The notes below the pieces were generated by a model. That model saw nothing but the letters and a program-made list of their open reading frames with translations, did no database searches and was not told the origin of the DNA. The position numbers were made by a program, and so were the translations under genes. Shown one piece after another: positions 8,784-15,401 of a stretch of DNA of 64,000 nt (its first letter is position 1; every line of letters starts with the position of its first letter). This stretch comes from Hyphomicrobium sp. Its GTDB lineage: Bacteria > Pseudomonadota > Alphaproteobacteria > Rhizobiales > Hyphomicrobiaceae. The stretch spans positions 57,425 through 121,424 of the forward strand of contig JASBTM010000015.1 in the NCBI GenBank assembly GCA_030148425.1, in the 5' to 3' direction.

Positions 8784-9748
8784 GCATCATCGCCGCCTAT
8801 TATTACAACGAAGGCAAGCGAGTTCGCGAAATCGCGCTCGATGAGCACGTCAAGTTGGGCGAGAGTCGCTCGGGCTTCTGCTGGATCGCGCTTAGCGAAC
8901 CCACCCCCGAGGAACTACTCGCGATCCAAAGGACATATAATCTTCATCCGTTGGCGATCGACAACGCGATGCACCCGCTGTGCCCGCCCAAGCTCGAGGT
9001 CTACAACGATGAGTTGTACGTCGTCGCGCAGACCGCCGAGCTGGTCGGCGACCGGATCAGCTACGGCAAGATGGCGATCTTCACCGGTCACAATCACCTT
9101 ATCACCGTGCGGCACGGCAATGCCGGAGCGCTGGGCAAACTTCGGGAGCAACTCGAGGCATCGCCGACGCAGTTCGGCAAGGGTGTCGACTATGTGCTGC
9201 ACGCGATCTTGCATCGCGTGGTCGACCAGTATCTGCCCATCTTCGAAATGATCGAGGACGACGTCCTGGCGATGGAGCGACGGTCGCTGCACGATTTCCT
9301 CGGGCCAGAAGAGGTGGCGCGAATCTTCGAACTAAGGTCCGAACTCACGCGGTTCCAGCGCACGCTCGGGGCTATGGCCGAGCTGGTGCGAAAGCTCGTT
9401 CGCGGCCACTTTCCCTGCATCAGCGCCGAAATGACACCATATTTCCACGACGTCGCGGACCATGTCCACCGCGTGCAGTCCATGGTCGACGGCCTCCTGC
9501 TTGTCCTGTCCACGGTCTTTGAGGCCAGCAGCCTTCTGGAAGCGCAAAGGATCGGTGTGGTCACCCGCCAGCTCGCGGCCTGGGCGGCGATCTTGGCGGT
9601 CCCGACGGCGATCGCCGGAATATACGGCATGAACTTCAAGCACATGCCGGAACTGGACACGCCATATGGCTACTTCGTCGTGCTCGGAGTGATAGCGGTG
9701 TTCTGCCTTCTCCTGTTCGTGCGCTTCAAGAAGGCCAAGTGGCTATGA
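8780..9748 (+). CDS. corA: CorA-family magnesium/divalent cation transporter
   Basis: At 322 residues this matches the usual CorA length. It has a long cytoplasmic N-terminal domain (LHPLAIDNAMHPLCPPKLEVY, IFTGHNHLITVRHG), a helical stalk, and two C-terminal membrane segments with the selectivity motif YGMNF between them, ending in a basic tail FKKAKWL. CorA channels import Mg2+ or export other divalent ions through the inner membrane. Start ATG 8780 overlaps the GST stop. Its place in an oxidative-stress operon suggests ion homeostasis under stress (inference). Confidence 0.92.
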   Translation: MSIIAAYYYNEGKRVREIALDEHVKLGESRSGFCWIALSEPTPEELLAIQRTYNLHPLAIDNAMHPLCPPKLEVYNDELYVVAQTAELVGDRISYGKMAIFTGHNHLITVRHGNAGALGKLREQLEASPTQFGKGVDYVLHAILHRVVDQYLPIFEMIEDDVLAMERRSLHDFLGPEEVARIFELRSELTRFQRTLGAMAELVRKLVRGHFPCISAEMTPYFHDVADHVHRVQSMVDGLLLVLSTVFEASSLLEAQRIGVVTRQLAAWAAILAVPTAIAGIYGMNFKHMPELDTPYGYFVVLGVIAVFCLLLFVRFKKAKWL

Positions 9749-9842
9749 GTAACGCACTTCGCGAGCTTCTCCGTCCGCTGCCGAGTCGCAGCGCGCTTTG
9801 TGCGCGAGCGTGTCCAATCCAGTTCAAGATGAAGGTACTTCC

Positions 9843-10415
9843 ATGTCCTCCCAGGTGACCGACGTTCTAGAAGCAGTCCAGTCATTCATCGCCAAAGGCT
9901 ATGACCGCGAATACCGCGTCAAGGACGGCAATCTCGTCGATCTCGAACTAGGGTCAACCCTCGATGCATGCAGCATTCGCGTCGATGCGGCGTTGCGCCT
10001 CGAGAGCGGGGACGACGGCGAAGATGCCTCCAACATCTACGCGATCACCGATCCGGCGACAGAGCATAAAGGCCTGTTGATCGACGCCTTCGACGTGTTC
10101 CACGAAATCTGCCCCCGCGACTTGTCCGAGCGCCTTGTGGCGCATCGGGAAACAGCACCGGCAGGTGACCAGGACGCGCCGAGCAAGCACGGACTACGGA
10201 AAGTCTACAAGAGCGAGTTTCACAGCGATCCCGAGCGCTACGTTCTGCGCGAGGGCTTTCCAGACTTCCCGCCATGCCCTTTCGGCCAATCCTTCAGCAT
10301 CCTCGGCTTCGATACTGCCGAGCAGGAATATGTCTGGCTCGTCACGAGTATCATTCGAGATCCTCGGCTGATCCGAGTTCCATACCAGGGCGAAGACGTC
10401 ATCAGCGACGAATAG
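9843..10415 (+). CDS. Conserved unknown protein (family often mislabelled PRPP synthetase)
   Basis: The N-terminal 95 residues (VLEAVQSFIAKGYDREYRVK, LDACSIRVDAALRLE, NIYAITDPATEHKGLLIDAF) resemble a small family commonly labelled phosphoribosylpyrophosphate synthetase without carrying its active site. The C-terminal part (GLRKVYKSEFHSDPERYVLR, FGQSFSILGFD) is unfamiliar to me. ATG 9843 has GAAGG upstream. It sits between corA and the GreA-like gene on the same strand. No enzymatic motif is visible and I assign no function. Confidence 0.65.
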   Translation: MSSQVTDVLEAVQSFIAKGYDREYRVKDGNLVDLELGSTLDACSIRVDAALRLESGDDGEDASNIYAITDPATEHKGLLIDAFDVFHEICPRDLSERLVAHRETAPAGDQDAPSKHGLRKVYKSEFHSDPERYVLREGFPDFPPCPFGQSFSILGFDTAEQEYVWLVTSIIRDPRLIRVPYQGEDVISDE

Positions 10416-10427
10416 CGGTGTCGCCTA

Positions 10428-10453
10428 GCCCGGGGGAGGTTAACCTCCGGGCG
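10428..10453. terminator. Strong GC hairpin after the unknown gene
   Basis: GCCCGGGGGAGGTT pairs almost fully with AACCTCCGGGCGC just 13 bases after the stop at 10415. There is no U tract, so it may be a rho-dependent stop, an mRNA-stabilising hairpin or a regulator site. Confidence 0.4.
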
Positions 10454-10504
10454 CTACACATCTGCAAGCTGAACTTTAAACACATCGCAAATTAGGAGGT
10501 GATT

Positions 10505-10954
10505 ATGGACTGGAACAAGGACCACATCCGACAAACGATGCTCTCGCTGGAGACCGCAGCCTTGCACAGTGCTCGTGAGAACTACCTGGACTATGTCTCT
10601 ACCGCTCGGCTCGACCGGAGCGAACCGATCGAAAACGACGAACTAGCTCAGGCCGAGGTCGCGAGCGACTTCGCTGAAGCGCTCGATGACACGCTCCATG
10701 ACTATGCGGATAAACTCGAAAAGCTCAGGACGATCGATTTCGGCCCCAAGTTGGCCGTCGGCGAAGGCGCTGTCGTCAAGCTGTCCGGCCGCCACTTTGT
10801 GATCGCGGTGTCAACGAGCAAGTTTACCTGTCAGGGGCGTGAGCTCATGGGCATTTCCACGATGGCGCCGATCTTCGAAGCGATCGAGGGTGCCCGAGCC
10901 GGGGAGACCGTGCAGTTCAACGGCCGGGACCTCACCGTAGAAGACGTGGAATAA
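10505..10954 (+). CDS. Small protein with a GreA/GreB-like C-terminal domain
   Basis: Residues 1-75 are charged and helical (YLDYVSTARLDRSEPIENDE, ALDDTLHDYADKLEKL). Residues 80-149 (LAVGEGAVVKLSGRHFVIAV ... IFEAIEGARAGETVQFNGRD) resemble the FKBP-like C-terminal domain of GreA/GreB/Rnk transcription factors that bind RNA polymerase. The acidic tip residues needed for transcript cleavage cannot be located with confidence. The start has an excellent AGGAGGTGA site. It may be an RNA-polymerase secondary-channel factor for stress (inference). Confidence 0.6.
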   Translation: MDWNKDHIRQTMLSLETAALHSARENYLDYVSTARLDRSEPIENDELAQAEVASDFAEALDDTLHDYADKLEKLRTIDFGPKLAVGEGAVVKLSGRHFVIAVSTSKFTCQGRELMGISTMAPIFEAIEGARAGETVQFNGRDLTVEDVE

Positions 10955-11060
10955 AGCCTGTCCGCCGTCGGCGGTCAAGGCACAGTCGCCCTCCTCGAAC
11001 GCGGCTGACGGTAGATCAACGCCATGACAGCGATCCGCTTCCAACTGTCGGAGACGCGAT

Positions 11061-11333
11061 ATGACAACTGATGTGCTGCTGTACAGCACGAATTGGTGCC
11101 CGTTCTGCCGCCGGGCGAAGACGCTCCTCAAGGAGAAGGGCGTGCAATGGAAGGAACTCGATATCGAGGCGGATCCGGTTCACCGGCAGGCCATGACGGA
11201 AGCGTCGGGTCGAAACACCGTGCCGCAGATCTTCATCAACGGCACGCATGTCGGTGGCTCCGACGAGCTTTTCGAGCTCGATGTCAGAGGCGAACTCGAC
11301 AAACTCCTCGGGCGCACGCCGCGCGCCAACTGA
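11061..11333 (+). CDS. grxC: Glutaredoxin (Grx3 type)
   Basis: This 90-residue protein has the dithiol active site TNWCPFCRRAK (Cys13, Cys16), the TVPQIFI cis-proline loop and the glutathione-binding GGSDEL. It matches bacterial glutaredoxin 3 in length and order. It reduces disulfides with glutathione in the cytoplasm and would serve as electron donor for MsrA-type enzymes nearby. Another Grx is usually in the core genome, so this is probably the island's own copy. Confidence 0.92.
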   Translation: MTTDVLLYSTNWCPFCRRAKTLLKEKGVQWKELDIEADPVHRQAMTEASGRNTVPQIFINGTHVGGSDELFELDVRGELDKLLGRTPRAN

Positions 11334-11399
11334 GGGGGCGCGGCCCGGGCAGACACCCCATGACCCCGCGCCGGTTTTTGAACGGGAAAGGAGAGTCCG

Positions 11400-11681
11400 T
11401 TGGTCTCAGCTATCTGGAATGACGCCACCATCGCCACAAGCAACGAGACGGTCGTCGTCGAGGGAAACCACTACTTCCCACCGTCGGCGGTCGATTTTGG
11501 CCTGCTTGAGATGAGCCCGCACACGTCCGTCTGTCCGATCAAGGGCACCGCGCGCTACTTCCATGTTCGTGTGGGCGATGCGCTCAACGCGAACGCGGCC
11601 TGGACCTATCCCGATCCGACGCCGGAAGCCGAGGGCATTCGGGATCACGTCGCTTTCTGGAAGGGCGTGGACGTTGCATAG
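11400..11681 (+). CDS. DUF427 domain protein
   Basis: A single-domain DUF427 protein of 93 residues: WNDATIATSNETVVVEGNHY, PHTSVCPIKGTARYFHV and the tail IRDHVAFWKGVDV are family hallmarks. The start is a TTG at 11400, supported by AAAGGAGA six bases upstream. The biochemical role of DUF427 is unknown to me. It lies on the same strand just after glutaredoxin. Confidence 0.85.
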   Translation: MVSAIWNDATIATSNETVVVEGNHYFPPSAVDFGLLEMSPHTSVCPIKGTARYFHVRVGDALNANAAWTYPDPTPEAEGIRDHVAFWKGVDVA

Positions 11682-11847
11682 CAGACCGGTCAGGCGGCGG
11701 CTTCGCTGATGGCCCTGTGCAAGCGCCGGCATCTAAAATCTTCCGCCCATCCCGAAACGGCTCGGCTGAAGGACACTGCCCCGGGCCGTTCGGCGCCAAC
11801 AGCGTCGAATCCTTGCGTCTCTGCCGGATCAAGACGGGTGGATTGAG

Positions 11848-12114
11848 ATGGAGCATGCCGGGTTCGATGCCGCTTTCGCCAAGCTTGCGGAGGGATACAG
11901 CGAAGGCGCCTACGAAGGCCGGCGTTTCGGCCTGACTGTCCGGCGATCCGGGGATGGGCGCCGCAACAGCCTGTTCGCCAGGGAGTTGGCCGGGACCGAC
12001 ATTGTCAGCTTCAACCTCTACCGCGTTACGTCAGACAAAACCTTGCTGAAGCCGTGCGAGATGTCCGCCGAAAAGGTCGTGGCGTTCGTGCTGGATTTCA
12101 GACCGGCCCCCTGA
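11848..12114 (+). CDS. Small conserved-looking unknown protein
   Basis: This 88-residue frame (FAKLAEGYSEGAYEGRRFGL, FARELAGTDIVSFNLYRV, LKPCEMSAEKVVAFVLDF) has a sensible composition and sits between same-strand genes. It resembles small proteins found beside MsrA genes, but I cannot name a domain. From 12115 to 12312 there is no gene. Confidence 0.5.
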   Translation: MEHAGFDAAFAKLAEGYSEGAYEGRRFGLTVRRSGDGRRNSLFARELAGTDIVSFNLYRVTSDKTLLKPCEMSAEKVVAFVLDFRPAP

Positions 12115-12312
12115 CGGGCAGGTGGCGGTCCCGGCCGACCGGTCCGCGTGCGACGCCCGCTCCCTACGACTGCGCAGGTCGCTCAAAGGTATCGAAACTA
12201 TAGCCGCTGGTCATTGGACTTCGTCTGGCGATGAATTCATCTTCTATGCATCGCCATCCGTGGGGAAATCGGTGCTGGCTCCCGTGTAAGCCAGATTGAG
12301 AAAGTCTAAGCG

Positions 12313-12807
12313 ATGACGAATAACAATTCCGCCACCCTTCCGACACCTTCTGATCTTGACGAATGCGCAGCGATGACTGTCGCCGACGCTCTGAAGATTA
12401 TTCTCGCGAACAGCTTCGCGATCTACCTGTAGACAAAAAATTTCCACTGGCACGTCTCCGGACCCTACTTCAGGGACTATCATCTGCTTCTTGATGAGCA
12501 GGCCGCAGAGATCCTCGCCGCCACCGATGCGATCGCCGAGCGCGCGCGAAAGACGGGTAACACCACTATTCGATCGATCGGCGATATCGCGCGCCACCAG
12601 ACCATCAAGGACAATGATGCTGAGTTCGTGACGCCGCAGGACATGCTGGGCGAGCTCCGCGCCGACAATCTCCACATGGTCGAGTCATTTCGCCGCGCAA
12701 AGGACGTCGCGGACAAGGCGAAGGATAATGCGACGTCCGGCCTTATCGATGCCTGGACGGACGAGGCTGAGCGCCGTGCGTGGTTCCTCTTCGAAATCAG
12801 CCGCTAG
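12313..12807 (+). pseudogene. dps: Dps-family DNA-protection ferritin with an internal amber stop
   Basis: Read through, the frame is a 164-residue Dps protein: MTVADALKIILANSFAIYL, then TKNFHWHVSGPYFRDYHLLL with DEQAAE, the helices that build the ferroxidase site, and a C-terminal helix ending FEISR. A TAG at 12430-12432 (codon 40) interrupts it between IYL and TKNFHWH. Relatives have Lys or Gln there, so one base change (AAG or CAG to TAG) explains the stop. Dps oxidises Fe2+ with H2O2 and shields DNA. Without a suppressor this copy is inactive, or it restarts downstream at a position lacking the first helix. Confidence 0.8.
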
Positions 12808-12861
12808 CACTGCGCAGGGCAAACCTACGTCAGGAATGACGTCTGGGCGTGGGAGGTGATG

Positions 12862-13440
12862 ATGGCGAAGGCCGGCTTTGGAGGGGGATGCCATTGGTGC
12901 ACAGAAGGAGTGTTCCAGGCGTTGCGCGGCGTCGCCCAGGTCGACCAGGGCTTTGTCCAGTCGGACGCGCCGGCAGATACCTGGTCAGAAGGGGTGATCG
13001 TCACCTTCGATCCATCGGTTGTTCCGTTGGCGACGCTGTCCGAGGTGCATCTCAGAACGCATTCCGCTGCCAGGGCCCGCTCACCTCGCAGCAAGTACCG
13101 CAGCGCGATCTACATCTTTGAAGAGAGCCAGCGGCCGGAGGCCGAACTGGCGATCGACCGCTTCACCGACGCGTCGGGCAAGCCGGTGCACACCCTGGTC
13201 CTCCCGTTTAAAGGTTTCAGGGCGTCGGACGAGCGTTACCAGAACTACTATCGAACCGACCCGAGCAGGCCCTTCTGCCGCCGCTACATCGATCCCAAGC
13301 TGGATCATATCCGACGGCACTTTTCGGAACTGGCGCTCCCTGAAGCGAAGCCGACTGTCGGGGAGATCGACATGAAGTCGGAGCCGGGGCCTGTCAGGGC
13401 TTCACGAACCGATAGGCGAAGCGATCGGTTTTGCCCTTGA
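12862..13440 (+). CDS. MsrA-family protein with a CxxC active site (copy 3)
   Basis: The active site reads GFGGGCHWCTEGVFQALRG, so the usual GCFWG is replaced by GCHWC (Cys10, Cys13). The later blocks KYRSAIYIFEESQRPEA, GFRASDERYQNYYRTDPSRP and FCRRYIDPKL fit the MsrA fold. The usual HDPTT loop is altered (HLRTHSAARARSPRSKYRS). It is a divergent MsrA and may use the nearby second cysteine for disulfide formation. GGGAGGT supports ATG 12862. Its 3' end overlaps the convergent methyltransferase gene by 47 bases. Confidence 0.85.
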   Translation: MAKAGFGGGCHWCTEGVFQALRGVAQVDQGFVQSDAPADTWSEGVIVTFDPSVVPLATLSEVHLRTHSAARARSPRSKYRSAIYIFEESQRPEAELAIDRFTDASGKPVHTLVLPFKGFRASDERYQNYYRTDPSRPFCRRYIDPKLDHIRRHFSELALPEAKPTVGEIDMKSEPGPVRASRTDRRSDRFCP

Positions 13441-14026
13441 TCGAGGGATCGAACACCTTGATCGAGTGCGGATCGTCCTCGTTCGCGAGTATGGTGCTTA
13501 CCGCGTCCAGCACGAAGCCGGCCGCCTCGACCTCCTCGCGGACGGACGCGGGATCGATCCGATGCAGCGACTGGGCGTCGCTCGTGCCCGACCCAGCGGC
13601 GGCGGCGTGGTCGACGATGACGTAGGACCCACCCGGCTTAAGCCGCTCGTAGACGGCTCGATTGAAGTTGGCCGCCGTCGCGCCCTTGTCCTGGATCAGC
13701 GCGGTGTGGAGATCGTGGTAAAACAGGTGCAGCCACAGGACATCCGCGGGCTGCGTGGCCTTCGGCATCGCCACGAGGTCCGCCGAGACGGCCTCGACGT
13801 TCTCTCGGCCCGGCTCCTTCGCAAGCGTCCGCATGCTGCCGACCGGATCGTTCTTGAAGTGGGCGACTTCGGCCGGCACGAAGCTGTAGACCCGTCCTTC
13901 GGGTCCCACGACGTCGGAGAAGAGGCGGGTCCAGTCGCCGTCGCCTGGGTAAACGTCGATGACGGTGCAGCCCGCATCGACGCGTGCGAACCGGATTAAT
14001 TCGGATAGCTTGGATTGGTCGTACAT
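13394..14026 (-). CDS. SAM-dependent methyltransferase
   Basis: The Rossmann signature VIDVYPGDGDWTRLFSDVVG near residue 24, the acidic loop and the post-motif RLKPGGSYVIVDHAAAAGSG place it in the class I methyltransferases, in a subgroup often predicted to be periplasmic or small-molecule acting. The C-terminal IKGKTDRFAYRF is also typical of that subgroup. ATG 14026 has AAAGGAGA upstream; the longer frame from 14098 lacks support. The substrate is unknown. It converges on msrA copy 3. Confidence 0.85.
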   Translation of the reverse strand: MYDQSKLSELIRFARVDAGCTVIDVYPGDGDWTRLFSDVVGPEGRVYSFVPAEVAHFKNDPVGSMRTLAKEPGRENVEAVSADLVAMPKATQPADVLWLHLFYHDLHTALIQDKGATAANFNRAVYERLKPGGSYVIVDHAAAAGSGTSDAQSLHRIDPASVREEVEAAGFVLDAVSTILANEDDPHSIKVFDPSIKGKTDRFAYRFVKP

Positions 14027-14272
14027 CGGGCTCTCCTTTACGTTTGAGCAGTCGACGAGGGCGCGCGGGGTGCGAGAGGCGATGCAAGGCTGATCCACCG
14101 TATGCTCCGATGCGATGGCCGCAGATGGTCAGCGCTATGCCGGCCCGGACGCGTCCACCTGCGCGGCCCGAGCCAGTGCCTGCGTATCGACATATTCCCG
14201 GATTGTCAACGCGAACGACCCACCGCCGCCGGTCCGCCGCGATAGCCTGCTGAGTTTGACCTGATTTAAGAA

Positions 14273-14357
14273 TGGTGCGGGTGGTCGGAATCGAACCGAC
14301 ACTCCTTTCGGAACCGGATTTTGAATCCGGCGCGTCTACCAGTTCCACCACACCCGC
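14273..14357 (-). tRNA. tRNA-Leu (anticodon CAA)
   Basis: On the minus strand the acceptor GCGGGTG pairs with CACCCGC. The D-arm TGGTGGAACTGGTAGACGCG follows, then the anticodon arm CCGGA-TTCAAAA-TCCGG with anticodon CAA, a long variable arm TTCCGAAAGGAGTG, T-arm TCGGTTCGATTCCGA, discriminator A and an encoded CCA. All stems pair, so it should be functional. It marks the edge between the stress region and the core chromosome. Confidence 0.95.
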
Positions 14358-14460
14358 ACATTTGCCGCCGATTCTAGCCGACGCTCTCTGCACCTATACT
14401 GCACCTAGAGCGAAAACCGAATATCGCCAGCCACTTTTCCTTCCTTCTCAAACCCCTGAA

Positions 14461-14490
14461 AACACGACGTTTTCAATTCATCGTGTTTTT
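14461..14490. terminator. Hairpin with T run between the two tRNA-Leu sequences
   Basis: AACACGA pairs with TCGTGTT across a 13-base loop, followed by further Ts on the plus strand and by T-rich sequence on the other. It could end transcription in either direction. Confidence 0.4.
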
Positions 14491-14511
14491 CTGTGGATTG
14501 GTAGACAAACC

Positions 14512-14552
14512 ACTTTTTGAGTCTGCCGCGTCTACCGTTCCGCCACTGAGGC
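14512..14552 (-). pseudogene. 5' half of a second tRNA-Leu
   Basis: GCCTCAGTGGCGGAACGGTA followed by GACGCGGCAGACTCAAAAA is the acceptor 5' strand, D-arm and anticodon 5' stem plus CAA-containing loop of another tRNA-Leu. Homology stops right after the anticodon loop and no 3' half follows. Such breaks are typical of integration or excision at a tRNA anticodon loop. Confidence 0.65.
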
Positions 14553-14623
14553 AAACCGCCCAGAAAAATGGGCGAAGCGGCGTCTTATACCGGTCAAGAT
14601 CGCCACGTCAACGCGGGAAGGGG

Positions 14624-14968
14624 CTATTTGAGGGTATGCGTCACCCGGCCCGTCGCATGATGGTGCTCGACGACATCGATTTTGTCGCCGACCTTGAGGC
14701 CTCGCGACTTATAGGCAAGCACCCGCACAAGCTGGCCGTCCATCAAGCGAACGATCACGTTCTCGCCGTCGGCGGAATCCTGTTTGGAGACCAAGGGTTC
14801 GATATCGGTGATCGTTCCGCCGATATTCTTGTTTTCGACCGTCAGATCGAGCTGTTCATAGAGGAACGCCAATCCAATCGCCGCCACGACGGCCAGGGCG
14901 ATGCCGCCCTTTTTGGCGCGGTCGATCCAGAGTGCCCTTTCGAGCCGCTTTCGAGTTTCTTCGCGCAA
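14624..14968 (-). CDS. Small membrane-anchored unknown protein
   Basis: The 114-residue protein has a basic N-terminus, one membrane segment (GGIALAVVAAIGLAFLYEQL) and a soluble C-terminal domain of beta strands (NVIVRLMDGQLVRVLAYKS, VGDKIDVVEHHH), probably outside the membrane. It follows a second small membrane protein (14979-15281) with only a 10-base gap, so they form an operon. I do not recognise the family. The C-terminal part looks OB-like or barrel-like. Confidence 0.65.
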   Translation of the reverse strand: MREETRKRLERALWIDRAKKGGIALAVVAAIGLAFLYEQLDLTVENKNIGGTITDIEPLVSKQDSADGENVIVRLMDGQLVRVLAYKSRGLKVGDKIDVVEHHHATGRVTHTLK

Positions 14969-14978
14969 GGGCCCCTCC

Positions 14979-15281
14979 CTAATCGCGCTGCGTGTACCAG
15001 ACCTGTCCCCAGGGTGTCACCCATTCCGTTACAGATATCGCGCCGCCGAGGGGGACAGCATGGGGAGTTTTGGTTGCAACATCGATCAGACGGTCGTCCG
15101 CCAGCCGGACCTTGTAGCTGGGCGGGGTGGCAGGAAACCATTTGGGGAGCGGGTTGCCGAGATCGACGCCGATGACGGTGCCTGAAAGGGCACCCCTTTG
15201 CCGGGAAAAGAGATCGCGGGCGAGGCCCAAGGCAATGCCTGCGACCAGCAAAGTCAGAAAGAAAACGAGCCAAGGTTTCAT
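14979..15281 (-). CDS. Small membrane-anchored unknown protein
   Basis: This protein of about 100 residues starts MKPWLVFFLTLLVAGIALGL, a signal anchor, then a soluble part with YKVRLADDRLIDVATKTP and VTEWVTPWGQVWYTQRD. The arrangement resembles that of its downstream neighbour, so the two may be partners. ATG 15281 is preferred because the frame upstream of it is low-complexity and basic. Function unknown. Confidence 0.6.
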   Translation of the reverse strand: MKPWLVFFLTLLVAGIALGLARDLFSRQRGALSGTVIGVDLGNPLPKWFPATPPSYKVRLADDRLIDVATKTPHAVPLGGAISVTEWVTPWGQVWYTQRD

Positions 15282-15355
15282 TGGGACCGGACCAAGCCCT
15301 TTCGCCCTGGAAGTGCGATTTTCCCGACGTGAAGAAAACTGGGCAGTTTCCCTTG

Positions 15356-15389
15356 CCCGCATCCTCTCCCCGAGGGGAGTGGATGCGGG
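15356..15389. terminator. Long hairpin after ecm
   Basis: CCCGCATCCTCTCCCC pairs with GGGGAGTGGATGCGGG (one mismatch) a few bases after the ecm stop at 15402. No T run follows on the minus strand, so it is either a rho-assisted terminator or a REP-like element. Confidence 0.45.
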
Positions 15390-15401
15390 AGGGCAGAATG
15401 A

